Below are positions 54,094 to 63,045 of a DNA stretch of 64,000 nucleotides, one piece after another; the first letter of the stretch is position 1, and every line of letters starts with the position of its first letter. Source of the DNA: Micromonospora_G sp040676775 (GTDB lineage: Bacteria > Actinomycetota > Actinomycetes > Mycobacteriales > Micromonosporaceae); the NCBI RefSeq assembly GCF_040676775.1, contig NZ_JBFAPP010000025.1, positions 43,833 to 107,832 of the forward strand, given 5' to 3'. The notes beneath the pieces were generated by a model, which was not told the origin of the DNA, did no database searches, and saw only the letters and a program-made list of their open reading frames with translations. The position numbers and the translations under genes are program-made.

Positions 54094-55680
54094 ATGGAGA
54101 CAACACCTGCGAACGTACCGGCTCAGGCGAGCGTGAACATGCCCGTGACGCCGACGAGCCCACCCGTGACCGAAGCGGCCGGGCCGCGTGCGCTGCCGAA
54201 CGGGCTCGCCGCGACCCTCGTCTTCCTCGCCAGCGGCGCGGTGCTCGTACTGGAAACCGTGTCCCTGCGCCTGGTCGGCCCGTACCTCGGAGTCACGCTC
54301 CAGGTCACCAGCTCGGTGATCGGGGTGGCGCTCGGCGCCATCGCGTACGGGGCGTGGCTCGGCGGCTGGCTGGCCGACCGGCGCGACCCGCGTACGCTGC
54401 TCGCCCCGGCCCTGGTCCTCGCCGGCATCACCACCGCGATCACCCTGCCCGTGGTCCGGTACGCCGGTGAGGTGCTGCGCGGCGGTGCCACCGCCGGCAT
54501 CCTGCTGCTGACCGCGCTGGCGGTCTTCCTGCCCGCCGCACTGCTCGCCGCGGTCACGCCGCTGGTGGTGAAATTGCAGCTCAGCGATCTGCGCCGGACC
54601 GGACAGGTGGTCGGGCGGCTGTCCAGCATCGGCACCCTGGGCGGCATCACGGCCACCCTCGGCACCGGATTCGTGCTGGTCGCGGCCCTGCCGAGCACCG
54701 TCATCATGGTCGGGCTCGCGCTCCTGCTCGGACTGACCGGCCTCTGGCTCGGGTGGTACCTGTGGCGGCAGGACCGGACCTCGGTGCCGGGACGGCCCCG
54801 GGTGAAGGCGGCGGTGGCGTTGCTCGGACTGGTCGGGGCGGGACTGGCCACGGTGTCGCCGAACCCGTGCGACGTGGAGACCGCGTACCACTGCGCCAGC
54901 GTCGAAGCCGATGCCGAGAACCCCGACGGCCGGCTGCTGGTGCTCAACTCGGCCTGGCACTCGTACGTCGACCTGTCCGACCCGAAGCACCTGGAGTTCG
55001 CGTACACCCAGTGGATCGGTGCGGTGGCGGACGTGTTCGCGCCGGCCGGGCAGCGGCTGGACGCGGTGCACCTCGGCGGCGGCGGGTTCACCATCCCGAC
55101 GTACCTGACCGCGACCCGACCGGGAACCGTCAACACGGTGTTCGAAATCGACGGTGAACTGGTCGAGCTGGGCCGCCGCGAGTTGGGCGTACGGCCGGGC
55201 CCGGAACTGCGGGCGGTGGTCGGCGACGCCCGGATGCTGGTCGGTGAACTGCCCGACGACAGCGCCGACCTGGTCGTCGGTGACGCCTTCGGCCACCTGG
55301 TGGTGCCCTGGCACCTGGCCACCCGGGAGATGGCGGCCGACATCCGGCGTGTGGTCCGCCCCGGCGGCCTGTACGTGCAGAACGTCATCGACTACCCGCC
55401 GCTGCGTTTCATCCGCGCCGAACTGGCCACGGTCAAGGCCGAGTTCACCCACGTGGCACTGGTCGCGCCGCCGACCGCGATCACCGGCGCCCGGGGCGCC
55501 AACTTCCTGATCGTCGCCGCCGACACCCCGCTGCCGATCGAGGCGATGCGCAACCGGCTGGGCGAGACCGAGGAACCGGTCACCGTGCTCGACGGCGCCA
55601 ACCTGGACGATTTCATCGACGACGCCATCGTGCTCACCGACGAGTACGCCCCGGTGGACCAACTCCTCGCCACCGCCTGA
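54094..55680 (+). CDS. Fused MFS-type transporter / spermidine-synthase-like protein
   Basis: A 528-residue protein. An N-terminal membrane half (about 35-260) has VFLASGAVLVLETVSLRLVG, AYGAWLGGWLADRRDPR and six to eight helices. A C-terminal cytosolic half (about 275-520) is like spermidine synthase: LDAVHLGGGGFTIPTYLTA (nucleotide motif, GGGG), DGELVELGRRELG, DARMLVGELPDDSADLVVGD and AFGHLVVPWHLATREMAADI. This is a known actinobacterial fusion of unresolved function. Proper polyamine synthesis is doubtful as the usual aminopropyl-binding Asp context is changed. ATG 54094 has no strong RBS; Met16 is an alternative. Confidence 0.88.
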   Translation: METTPANVPAQASVNMPVTPTSPPVTEAAGPRALPNGLAATLVFLASGAVLVLETVSLRLVGPYLGVTLQVTSSVIGVALGAIAYGAWLGGWLADRRDPRTLLAPALVLAGITTAITLPVVRYAGEVLRGGATAGILLLTALAVFLPAALLAAVTPLVVKLQLSDLRRTGQVVGRLSSIGTLGGITATLGTGFVLVAALPSTVIMVGLALLLGLTGLWLGWYLWRQDRTSVPGRPRVKAAVALLGLVGAGLATVSPNPCDVETAYHCASVEADAENPDGRLLVLNSAWHSYVDLSDPKHLEFAYTQWIGAVADVFAPAGQRLDAVHLGGGGFTIPTYLTATRPGTVNTVFEIDGELVELGRRELGVRPGPELRAVVGDARMLVGELPDDSADLVVGDAFGHLVVPWHLATREMAADIRRVVRPGGLYVQNVIDYPPLRFIRAELATVKAEFTHVALVAPPTAITGARGANFLIVAADTPLPIEAMRNRLGETEEPVTVLDGANLDDFIDDAIVLTDEYAPVDQLLATA

Positions 55681-55716
55681 CCGGTGCCGCAGGTCATCTG
55701 CCGCGACGGCATAGTT

Positions 55717-55749
55717 GTTCATCTTTCGGTCAGCCACTGACCTCCTGAC
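55717..55749 (+). promoter_or_regulatory. Possible PHO box
   Basis: Three 11-base units, GTTCATCTTTC, GGTCAGCCACT and GACCTCCTGAC, follow one another. The first two fit the G(T/G)TCA start of PhoP direct-repeat units in actinomycetes. It lies about 60 bases before a glycerophosphodiesterase gene, a known phosphate-starvation target. The third unit fits poorly. Confidence 0.4.
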
Positions 55750-55806
55750 CGTCGTCCGTCGACTGTTGGATCGGGTTCCACCCGAACCCACGTCAGGAGA
55801 CCTGCG

Positions 55807-56937
55807 GTGCGACGTACCCTTTCCATCCTCGGCCTGGCCGGCGTCATGCTGGCGACGGTGGTGGCGATCCCCACCTCGTCGTTCGCCGCCCGCGACAGCG
55901 ACGAGTCGGACGCGCGGCACGCGGACAAGTCCCGCGACGCGAAGCCGCTGGTGATCGCCCACCGCGGGGCCAGCGGTTACCGGCCCGAGCACACTCTGGA
56001 GTCGTACCGGTTGGCGATCCGGCTCGGCGCCGACTTCATCGAGCCCGACCTGGTCTCCACCCGCGACGGAGTGCTGGTCGCTCGGCACGAGAACGAGATC
56101 TCCGGCACCACGAACGTGGCCGACCACCCGGAGTTCGCCGGCCGCAAGGCCACCAAGACCATCGACGGGATCGCGGTCACCGGCTGGTTCACCGAGGACT
56201 TCACCCTGGCCGAGCTGAAGACGCTGCGGGCCAAGGAGCGGCTGCCGCAGGTCCGGCCGACCAACACCGCCTTCGACGGCACCCTGGAGATCCCGACCCT
56301 GCAGGAGGTCATCGACCTCGCCAAGTCGGAGAGCCGGCGGGTCGGCCGCACCATCGGCATCTACCCGGAAACCAAGCACCCGACCTACTTCCAGTCGATC
56401 GGGCTGGCGCTGGAGGAGCCGCTGGTCCGGGTGCTCAAGCGCAACGGGCTGACCAGCCGCAAGGACGCGGTGTTCATCCAGTCCTTCGAGACCGCGAACC
56501 TGCGCAAGCTGAGCAAGCTGACCGACGTACGGCTGGCCCAGCTGCTCGACGCCACCGGGCGCCCGTACGACTTCACCGTGGCCGGTGACCCGCGTACGTA
56601 CCTGGACCTGGTCAAGCCGGAGAACCTGAAGTGGATCAGCACGTACGCGGACGGGATCGGCGCGACCAAGAACCTGCTCGTGCCCCGCGACGCCAGCGGC
56701 AAGCTGCTCGCCCCCACCAACGTCGTACGTGACGCGCACCGGGTCGGCCTGGACGTGCACGCCTGGACCTTCCGCGCGGAGAACCAGTTCCTCCCGACCG
56801 ACTTCCGCCTCGGCGCCGACCCCAACGCCCGCGGCGACATCACGTCCGAGTACGAGCTGTTCTTCAGCCTCGGCCTCGACGGTGTCTTCAGCGACCACCC
56901 CGACACCGCCGTGGCCGCCCGCGCCGCCCTGCGCTGA
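55807..56937 (+). CDS. glpQ: Secreted glycerophosphodiester phosphodiesterase
   Basis: A 376-residue exported GDPD. Signal peptide about 1-27 (SILGLAGVMLATVVAIPTSS). Catalytic motifs: VIAHRGASGYRPEHTLESY (HRG, E) near 50-68, IEPDLVSTRDGVLVARHENE (ExD and second His) near 77-96, and IYPETKHPTYFQ near 183. It hydrolyses glycerophosphodiesters to glycerol-3-phosphate plus an alcohol, releasing phosphate sources outside the cell. GTG 55807 follows AGGAG. The length matches the periplasmic GlpQ branch. A possible PHO box upstream fits induction by low phosphate. Confidence 0.93.
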   Translation: MRRTLSILGLAGVMLATVVAIPTSSFAARDSDESDARHADKSRDAKPLVIAHRGASGYRPEHTLESYRLAIRLGADFIEPDLVSTRDGVLVARHENEISGTTNVADHPEFAGRKATKTIDGIAVTGWFTEDFTLAELKTLRAKERLPQVRPTNTAFDGTLEIPTLQEVIDLAKSESRRVGRTIGIYPETKHPTYFQSIGLALEEPLVRVLKRNGLTSRKDAVFIQSFETANLRKLSKLTDVRLAQLLDATGRPYDFTVAGDPRTYLDLVKPENLKWISTYADGIGATKNLLVPRDASGKLLAPTNVVRDAHRVGLDVHAWTFRAENQFLPTDFRLGADPNARGDITSEYELFFSLGLDGVFSDHPDTAVAARAALR

Positions 56938-56943
56938 GCTTCT

Positions 56944-56999
56944 CCGGGCAGGGCCCCTGGTTGTCGCCCGCTTCTGGGTCGACACGGAGCCCTGCCCGG
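56944..56999 (+). terminator. Hairpin after the glycerophosphodiesterase gene
   Basis: Outer arms CCGGGCAGGGC and GCCCTGCCCGG, with an inner stem TGTCG-CCC / GGG-TCGACA, form a branched or bulged hairpin starting 7 bases after the stop codon. Confidence 0.65.
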
Positions 57000-57136
57000 C
57001 CGCTCGGTGGCCCGACCACTGGACCGGGCGGCGGGCCGGTGGAGGTTCCCGGCAACCGCCGGTAGACCCATCCACCCCGTGGTACGACTGGACCGACAGC
57101 CGGGCGGTCCGGGCGGGCGGGGCGGGACGAGGGCGG

Positions 57137-58339
57137 ATGGACACGGATCAGCGGTCCGACCTGCTCCGTGACCTGGGTCAGCCGAAGGGCGTCACCTACA
57201 TCGAGCTCTTCTTCGACCTGGTGTTCGTCTTCACCCTGTTCCGGCTTTCCCAGACGCTGATAGACAGCCTGGACTGGGTGGGCGCCTTCCAGACCCTGAT
57301 CCTGCTGATGGCCGTCTGGTGGGTCTGGTCGTACACCAACCTGCTGACCGACACCCTCGACTCGCGGCTGATCCGGCTGCAGTTCCTGATCACCGCCACC
57401 ATGTTCGGCGTCCTGGTCAGCTCGACCGCCGTACCGGAGGCGTTCGAGCAGCGCGGGCTGCTGTTCGCGATCGCGTACGTGGCGATCAACCTCGGCCGTA
57501 GTTCGATCCTCGCCTTCGCGCTGCGGCATCATCACCTGGGCCGCAGACCGCTGCGGGGAGCGGTCTGGTTCGCGGCGTCGGCGGTGCCCTGGTTCGCCGG
57601 GGCGATGGTGGAGGACTCCGGCCGGTTGGCGCTGTGGAGCCTGGCGCTGGCGATCGACTACGCGGCCGCGCTCGCCGGCTGGCCGGTGCCGGGGTTGGGG
57701 CGTACGAACTCGGCGGAATGGAACCTGGCCGACGAGCACATGGCCGAGCGCTACCGGCTCTTCGTGATCATCGCGCTCGGCGAGACCGTCGCCATCACCG
57801 GTCGTACCTTCCACGACAGCGACTTCAGCCTGCACCGGGGTACGGCGTTCACGCTGTCCTTCTGCATCACCGTGTCGCTGTACTGGATCTACTTCCACCG
57901 GACCAGGGAGAAGCTCGGCCCGGCGTTCCCCGGCGCGAACGAGCCCGCCGACCCGAACGAGCCGCGCCCGCGAAGCAAGGAAGCGGCCCTGGCCCACCTG
58001 ATCATGGTCATGGGGGTGGTGGGCATCACCGTCGCCGACGAGCTGGTGATCATGCATCCGACCGGCTCGGCCCCGGCCTCCTGGGTCGCGGCCATCCTGG
58101 GTGGGCCGGCGCTCTTCCTCGCCGGGCACGCGCTGCTGGGGCGGCAGGTGTTCACCCGCGCGGCCACACCCCGCCTGGTCGGACTGGTGGTGCTGGTCGT
58201 CGCCGCCCCGGCCATGGTCGGACTCGCGCCGCTGGCCTCCACCGGACTGGCCGCGGCCGTACTCGCGGTGGTGGTCGGCTTCGAGATCCGGCTCAACGGC
58301 CCCCTGCCGGGCGCACACAGCCTGCCGCCCAGGGGATAG
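57137..58339 (+). CDS. LtrA-family membrane protein (low temperature requirement A)
   Basis: A 400-residue membrane protein with about ten helices. The family start GVTYIELFFDLVFVFTLFRL is at about 18-37, WWVWSYTNLLTDTLDSRL is near 65, and HMAERYRLFVIIALGETVAI near 195-215 is the central LtrA signature. ATG 57137 is chosen as it is just ahead of the family start. Role: unknown integral membrane function, first seen in Listeria cold growth. No partner gene is evident. Confidence 0.9.
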   Translation: MDTDQRSDLLRDLGQPKGVTYIELFFDLVFVFTLFRLSQTLIDSLDWVGAFQTLILLMAVWWVWSYTNLLTDTLDSRLIRLQFLITATMFGVLVSSTAVPEAFEQRGLLFAIAYVAINLGRSSILAFALRHHHLGRRPLRGAVWFAASAVPWFAGAMVEDSGRLALWSLALAIDYAAALAGWPVPGLGRTNSAEWNLADEHMAERYRLFVIIALGETVAITGRTFHDSDFSLHRGTAFTLSFCITVSLYWIYFHRTREKLGPAFPGANEPADPNEPRPRSKEAALAHLIMVMGVVGITVADELVIMHPTGSAPASWVAAILGGPALFLAGHALLGRQVFTRAATPRLVGLVVLVVAAPAMVGLAPLASTGLAAAVLAVVVGFEIRLNGPLPGAHSLPPRG

Positions 58340-58375
58340 CGTCGGCGTGGGCAGGAGGCGGCCGCAGCTTGGCGT

Positions 58376-58915
58376 TCAGCCCGGACAGACGTGTTGGTGG
58401 CTGCTCGGTAGCCGGACGCCTCGTCCGGCCGCCGCCATCGCTACCAGGATTTCATACGCCTCCGGACAGCCGACGAGACCGGCCTCGAAGCAGTCGGCAA
58501 GAATATCGTTCGAGTCGAGGGAGATGAGGCCCTTACGGGCCGCGTAGTCGGCCGCGGAGCGGTCATCGGTGGCGATGGTCCCGCCCCCGGTCGTCAGCAG
58601 GTGATGGATGATCTGTGCCTCGCCCAGGTGTTCGACACCTCGGATGCCGCTACCGCCGATCGCGCGCCGGAGCCGGTCGACCTGCTGTGCGGCCGGTGGC
58701 AGGTCGCCGACCACCACGGGGGTGCCAAGCCATGCGGCACCGAGCAGGGGCGCCATCGTCGGGGCTTCCCGAACCGACCGACGGACCTCGTGTTGCGTAC
58801 CGTCCGTCCAGGCGGCCCGCCCTGCAAACAGTTTCTCCAGGAGATCCAACCGGCCGACCACGGCGAAGTTGCGCAGGGTGCAGGTGTCGAAGAAAACTGC
58901 GGCCGGCGGATTCAC
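58376..58915 (-). CDS. PIN-domain-like protein, candidate toxin
   Basis: A 179-residue protein. It opens AVFFDTCTLRNFAVVGRLDL with the first acidic residue (D10). EVRRSVRE, AQIIHHLL and GGTIATDDRSAADYAARKGL (central Asp pair) follow, then SLDSNDILADCFEAGLV with a last Asp. The order of acidic residues fits a PIN nuclease. GTG 58915 overlaps the stop of the XRE-ImmA/IrrE gene (GTGA). It would be an RNase inhibited or regulated by its upstream partner. The N-terminus has Ala/Pro instead of the common MIYLDT. Confidence 0.75.
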   Translation of the reverse strand: MNPPAAVFFDTCTLRNFAVVGRLDLLEKLFAGRAAWTDGTQHEVRRSVREAPTMAPLLGAAWLGTPVVVGDLPPAAQQVDRLRRAIGGSGIRGVEHLGEAQIIHHLLTTGGGTIATDDRSAADYAARKGLISLDSNDILADCFEAGLVGCPEAYEILVAMAAAGRGVRLPSSHQHVCPG

Positions 58916-60054
58916 AGGTGAACGGCCGCCTCGCCGTCGGCGGACTCGCGCGGTGGGGTCAGTTCGTCGAGTAGGCGGTCGGGATGCTTGCCTAGGAGCT
59001 GGGCCAGCGGCCGAACACCCAGTTCTCCCGAGGCATAAGCCGTTGTGGCACGTTCCAGGAGAGTGCCGGGAACACGGGTACGGTCTCGTGCCTGGAGGTC
59101 GGTTGTGCGGCCGGGCCGCGAGGTCAGCCGGGCCGACGCCATCGTACGAATCCGGTCGTGTTCCTCGGTGGACACGAGACGTAACCGGTGCAGCTCGATC
59201 GCTAGCGCGTCCCGGCTCACTCCGAAACGGCCGAGGAGTTCGGCGACTTCCGGCTCTGTCAGCTTCCCGCTCGGTACTGCGGCCTTGAGGGCACGCTCCG
59301 GTAGCAGGAACGCGGCGGCGAACGCGTTCGCGCGCCTTTCCTGGTCCGTGTTCCCGCCGAGTACGTCCTCGTCGACTGTGAGTTCGTCGGCGTCCCCGGC
59401 GAGCAGATGGCCGATTTCGTGGGCTAGCGTGAAACGCTGGCGGGTCGCGAAGATCCCGCTGGAGACGACCGCGAGTCGGAAGTCCCCCGAACTGACCGCC
59501 AGGCCGTCGAGCCCGTCCGGCAGGGGCCGGAAGGCGATGTCGACGGCCAACGAGTGTTCCAGGAGCGCTGCCAGGTCGTCGAGATCGTAGGGCAGATCCT
59601 GATGGTCCAGACCGAGCCGCTTGCGGAGTGCCCCAGCGAGGGTCTTCCCCTGTACGGCGGGACTCAGTGAGGCGTTCGCGGTCGGCCAGGCGACCGTCGA
59701 CGGTTTCGTCGGTTGGCCAAGTTCGGTGAGGAGTGCGTCGAGGTCGAGCAGTTCCTCCGTGTACCGAAGGGCCTGCTCGACCGCCGGGTTCGCGCCGACC
59801 TGCATGCGGGCGGCAACGGCAGCGGGTGGCCGTGGCTGTACGTCCTCGTCCGCCAGGAGATCATCGGTGCGGAGCCCCAGTTCCTCCGCGAGTAGCGCGA
59901 TCTCCAATGATTTGAAGTCGCGACGTCCTGAGATCGCTTTGCTGAGAGCGGTGGGATCGAGGTCTATTGCCGCGGCGATCTCCCGCTGGTGGCGCCCGCT
60001 CGCCGCCACCGCGGCACGCACCCGCGCGGCCAACGTCTCCCGGGTCAGACCCAT
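58912..60054 (-). CDS. XRE-family regulator fused to an ImmA/IrrE metallopeptidase, candidate antitoxin
   Basis: A 380-residue two-domain protein. The N-terminal HTH (about 5-62) reads GRHQREIAAAIDLDPTALSK. The zinc peptidase domain has TLAHEIGHLLAGD, HEIGH at 212-216, with a downstream Glu in DQERRANAFAAAFLLPERAL. It leads an operon with the PIN gene. A 15-base palindrome lies 23 bases upstream, the likely autoregulatory site. Similar COG2856 proteins act as antitoxins or as repressor-cleaving sensors. A second protein of this class lies at 9365-10477 with a different partner. Confidence 0.88.
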   Translation of the reverse strand: MGLTRETLAARVRAAVAASGRHQREIAAAIDLDPTALSKAISGRRDFKSLEIALLAEELGLRTDDLLADEDVQPRPPAAVAARMQVGANPAVEQALRYTEELLDLDALLTELGQPTKPSTVAWPTANASLSPAVQGKTLAGALRKRLGLDHQDLPYDLDDLAALLEHSLAVDIAFRPLPDGLDGLAVSSGDFRLAVVSSGIFATRQRFTLAHEIGHLLAGDADELTVDEDVLGGNTDQERRANAFAAAFLLPERALKAAVPSGKLTEPEVAELLGRFGVSRDALAIELHRLRLVSTEEHDRIRTMASARLTSRPGRTTDLQARDRTRVPGTLLERATTAYASGELGVRPLAQLLGKHPDRLLDELTPPRESADGEAAVHL

Positions 60055-60076
60055 GGGCCCAAGGATAGGTGGCCTG

Positions 60077-60091
60077 TTGCGAAAATCGCAA
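60077..60091 (-). promoter_or_regulatory. Palindromic operator before the ImmA/IrrE-PIN operon
   Basis: TTGCGA-AAA-TCGCAA, perfect 6-bp arms, centred 30 bases upstream of the ATG at 60054. The position and symmetry fit binding of the Cro/CI-type HTH encoded by the first gene. Confidence 0.65.
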
Positions 60092-60116
60092 TCGTCCACG
60101 CCGACGTACTCGCTAG

Positions 60117-60833
60117 TCAGAAGTGGTCGAGCAGGTCGGGGAAGGTCGACAGGGTGAGCACCAGGTCGTCGTCGGGATCGAGGTCGGCCTGGTCCAGCGC
60201 CCACGGGTACGCGTTCGGGATGTAGACGGCGTTCATGCCCGCCGCCCGCGCCGGCAGGATGTCCGACTTCGGGGAGTTGCCGATCATCCACGTGCTCGCC
60301 GGCAGCAGCCCGTGTTCGGCCGTGACCTGGCGGTACACCTCGACGTTCTTCTCCGCCACGATGTGCGTACGCCGGAAGTGGTGACCCAACCCGGAAGCGT
60401 CGATCTTGCGCTGCTGCTCGTCGGTGTCGCCCTTGGTCAGCAGCAGCAGGTCGTGCCGCCGGCCCAGTTCGGTCAGCGTGTCGGCCACCCCGGGTACGAG
60501 TTCGACCCGGCGCTCCACCAGCGCCACCGCCAGTTCCTCGATCTGTCGCCGTTCCGCCTCGGTGGCGGGTCGCTCGCGCAGACGGCTCAGGCACTCGCCG
60601 AGACTGTGCAGGAAGATCGCGCTGCCGTACCCGTGGGTCACCACGTTCGCCCGCTCGATGTCGTCGAGGATCGCGCGGATCTCGACCCGGTCCAGGGTCG
60701 GGTGCGCCACCCATTCGAGAAAGTCGTCGATCACCCGCTCGAAAAGGATGTTGTTTTCCCAGAGCGTGTCGTCGGCGTCGAAGATCAGCACCTGTCCGGT
60801 GCGTCGCCCACTGTTCTTCCCGATCGGCTCCAC
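60117..60833 (-). CDS. HAD-family hydrolase
   Basis: A 238-residue HAD phosphatase. Motif I VLIFDADDTLWENNILFERV (nucleophile D and acid D) is near 15-34, motif II LLLLTKGD near 135, motif III Lys in VAEKNVEVYRQ, and motif IV MIGNSPKSDILPARAAGMN near 187. A helical cap of C1 type lies between I and II. Substrate unknown; the DDTLW pattern occurs in small-metabolite phosphatases. GTG 60833 follows GAGGAG by four bases and is preferred; ATG 60851 has no RBS. Confidence 0.88.
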   Translation of the reverse strand: MEPIGKNSGRRTGQVLIFDADDTLWENNILFERVIDDFLEWVAHPTLDRVEIRAILDDIERANVVTHGYGSAIFLHSLGECLSRLRERPATEAERRQIEELAVALVERRVELVPGVADTLTELGRRHDLLLLTKGDTDEQQRKIDASGLGHHFRRTHIVAEKNVEVYRQVTAEHGLLPASTWMIGNSPKSDILPARAAGMNAVYIPNAYPWALDQADLDPDDDLVLTLSTFPDLLDHF

Positions 60834-61000
60834 GGTTCTCCTCACCCTCATTCGGGCTGGCACTGTACTCAATCGAGTCGAGAACGGCGACGGATTAGTC
60901 CCGCAACTCCGGGAGTCCGACACGACACTCGCCGGGGCATAGACCGATCGACCGCGCTGGGGTAGCTTCCGCAGCCAAGACCGATGACGGGAGACCGGCA

Positions 61001-61603
61001 GTGGGAACGTACGCGGTCGTGACGAAGGCACCCCTGGCCCAGGTACGCGACGCGGTACACGCGGGCCAGGTCGGTGGTTTCGTCGCACCCGATCCGCTCG
61101 GCACCATCGTTTTGTTCGACTCCCCGCGCGGGTCCAGGTCCAGCAGTCGCCGGCTCGCCAGACCCGCCGCCGACCTCGTCCGGCGTACGGGTGTGCCGGC
61201 GTGGATGCTGCTGGCGAACGAGTCACTGGCGGAGGCGACGATGCTGTCCCCGGATGCCGGGCAGCAGAGCCTGCAGTGGGCGGCGGACTGGCAGCCGCCG
61301 GAGGATCCGGCCGAGTACCTCTCCGACCGCAAGGCGTGGGATGTCTACTGTGGTGAGATCGCCACCGCGTACGGCCGCCCGGAACAGGGGAGCGAGCTGG
61401 CGCTGATCCGCAACGACCCGGTGCCGGGCCGCCCGCGACCGCTGGTCGCGGACCTGCTGCGGCAGGTCTGCCGGGTGTTCGACCTGCCGGACGTGGCGGT
61501 CGGGCGGTCCCTGCTCGTCGGCGACGAACCCGGGCTCTACGAGGCCGAACGGGTCGACGCGACACAACGGGGCCTGCTCGGCCGGCTGCTGGCCCGGTCC
61601 TGA
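61001..61603 (+). CDS. Actinobacterial protein of unknown function
   Basis: A 200-residue cytosolic protein: GTYAVVTKAPLAQVRDAVHA, PAWMLLANESLAEATMLSPD, YLSDRKAWDVYCGEIATAYG, LLRQVCRVFDLPDVAVGRSL. No known motifs. It starts at GTG 61001 and ends one base before the next gene, so they form a unit. Both may work together; the role cannot be read. Confidence 0.7.
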   Translation: MGTYAVVTKAPLAQVRDAVHAGQVGGFVAPDPLGTIVLFDSPRGSRSSSRRLARPAADLVRRTGVPAWMLLANESLAEATMLSPDAGQQSLQWAADWQPPEDPAEYLSDRKAWDVYCGEIATAYGRPEQGSELALIRNDPVPGRPRPLVADLLRQVCRVFDLPDVAVGRSLLVGDEPGLYEAERVDATQRGLLGRLLARS

Positions 61604-61604
61604 G

Positions 61605-62918
61605 ATGACCGGGACGGCAGCGGAAACCGGCGAGACGATCGGCGCGGTCCGGGCGACCGCGTACCGGCTGGCTGCGTTCGCCGGCTCGGTGCCGGTGCCG
61701 GTGCTGGGCGAGGCGGACGGCTGGACCCGGCTCGACGTGACCGACGGCACGGGCGGGGTGGACCTCGGTGCGCTCAGCGTCGCCGCCCGTACACCGGCCT
61801 GCCTGCTGCGGCTCGACGACAGCGGTGGGCTGAGGCTGTTCGCGTACGGGCCGGACGGGGGTTCGGTGGGGCCGCTCGACACCACCTGCACCGAGCCGGA
61901 CGCGCTGTCGGTTGTCACCCTGTTCGGGCTGCCCGACGGCGCCGCCGTACTGCATCGGGCGCTGACCAGCCCGTCGACCGGGTACCAGCCGGGGGACCGG
62001 CTCGCCGACGCCTGCCGCGCCGTCGGGCTGCCGCTGGAACTGCTGACCCCCGCCGGGTCCGCCCCGGTCACCGTGACCGGGGCGGCGCCGGCACAGCCGG
62101 AGGTCGGCGTGGTCCTGGTGTACGCGTCCGCGGTGGTCGCCGCGGCCGACGCCCCGCTGACCACCCAGTCGGCGTGGACGGTGCCGATCGACGGGAAGCG
62201 GAGCCTGCACCTCTGGGACGGTCGGGGCGAACGGGCCAACCTGGCGTTGGCGGCGGAGGTGCTCGGCGACCGGCGTTGGGCGACGCTGGCGTACTGGTGG
62301 TCGGAGCGGACCGCGGGATTCGTGCTGACCCGTGCCAACCGGGTGGCCGGTGCGCACGAGTGGGGCGCTACGGCACCGGTGACACCGGAGGGGACCGCGC
62401 GCGCCGCCCGGCAGCTCGCCGAGGAGTTCGGCGTACCGGAGCAGGCACTGACCGTAACCGGAATGCTGCGACGTACGGACTTGGCGCCGATGGCGGCGCT
62501 CACCGAACTGGGGGACCTGCTCGGCTTGCCGGTCGACGTCATCGGCCGCACCGCCGAGGAGTTGGCGGACTGGGCCACCACCGTGCCCGGTGCGGTACGC
62601 ACCGAGCGCCTGGGCTTCGCCGCCGCCGTCGTCCACTCCGTACGGGAGTATTCGTCCAAGCCGCCGCGCGAGGATCTCTACCATCCCCGACCGCGGTGGC
62701 GGCGCCTGCTCAGCGGGTTACGACTGCTGGTGTTCGTACCGATTCTCGTGCTCGTGGTGGCCGGTTGGCTGCGCGGCGAGGTCAGCGGGTGGTGGGTGCT
62801 GCTCGGGCTGGCGTTGACGGCGGACGCGGCGTGGGGCGTACGTCCGGGGCGGCGCAGCCGGATGCACGTCAACCGGGGTACGACCCCGACCGGCGGGCGG
62901 CCGACGGGGTCGGGGTGA
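61605..62918 (+). CDS. Protein of unknown function with C-terminal membrane helices
   Basis: A 437-residue protein. A large soluble part (about 1-360) has WTRLDVTDGTGGVDLGALSV, AWTVPIDGKRSLHLWDGRGE and LAYWWSERTAGFVLTRANRV. Two membrane helices follow near 368-405 (LRLLVFVPILVLVVAGWLRG, WWVLLGLALTADAAWG) and then a basic tail. No signal peptide, so the soluble part is in the cytosol. ATG 61605 lies one base after the previous stop. Family unknown to me. Confidence 0.7.
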   Translation: MTGTAAETGETIGAVRATAYRLAAFAGSVPVPVLGEADGWTRLDVTDGTGGVDLGALSVAARTPACLLRLDDSGGLRLFAYGPDGGSVGPLDTTCTEPDALSVVTLFGLPDGAAVLHRALTSPSTGYQPGDRLADACRAVGLPLELLTPAGSAPVTVTGAAPAQPEVGVVLVYASAVVAAADAPLTTQSAWTVPIDGKRSLHLWDGRGERANLALAAEVLGDRRWATLAYWWSERTAGFVLTRANRVAGAHEWGATAPVTPEGTARAARQLAEEFGVPEQALTVTGMLRRTDLAPMAALTELGDLLGLPVDVIGRTAEELADWATTVPGAVRTERLGFAAAVVHSVREYSSKPPREDLYHPRPRWRRLLSGLRLLVFVPILVLVVAGWLRGEVSGWWVLLGLALTADAAWGVRPGRRSRMHVNRGTTPTGGRPTGSG

Positions 62919-62928
62919 GCGGCCGGTG

Positions 62929-62978
62929 ACCCTCCGGATTAGTGCCGCCGCCCGGCGTGCTGACCCGTTCCGGAGGGT
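62929..62978 (+). terminator. Possible terminator hairpin
   Basis: ACCCTCCGGA (62929-62938) and TCCGGAGGGT (62969-62978) pair perfectly around a 30-base loop, just after the stop at 62918. The right arm ends inside a TATAAC-like -10 box for the next gene, so it could also be an operator. Confidence 0.5.
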
Positions 62979-63045
62979 ATAACCTCGGGGTCGGCAGTGA
63001 CAGATCGTCATCTATCTGGTCATTCGTCGTTCCCATCCCTGGCCG

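Noticed and set aside
52819..57144. A 1441-codon open frame on the minus strand
   Set aside because: It lies antisense to four well-supported genes. Its composition (Val/Gly/Arg/Asp-rich, no domain) is typical of the antisense of high-GC coding DNA.
60834..62684. N-terminal extension of the HAD hydrolase to 855 residues
   Set aside because: The extra 617 codons are antisense to two intact genes and lack protein character. The HAD fold begins right after GTG 60833.
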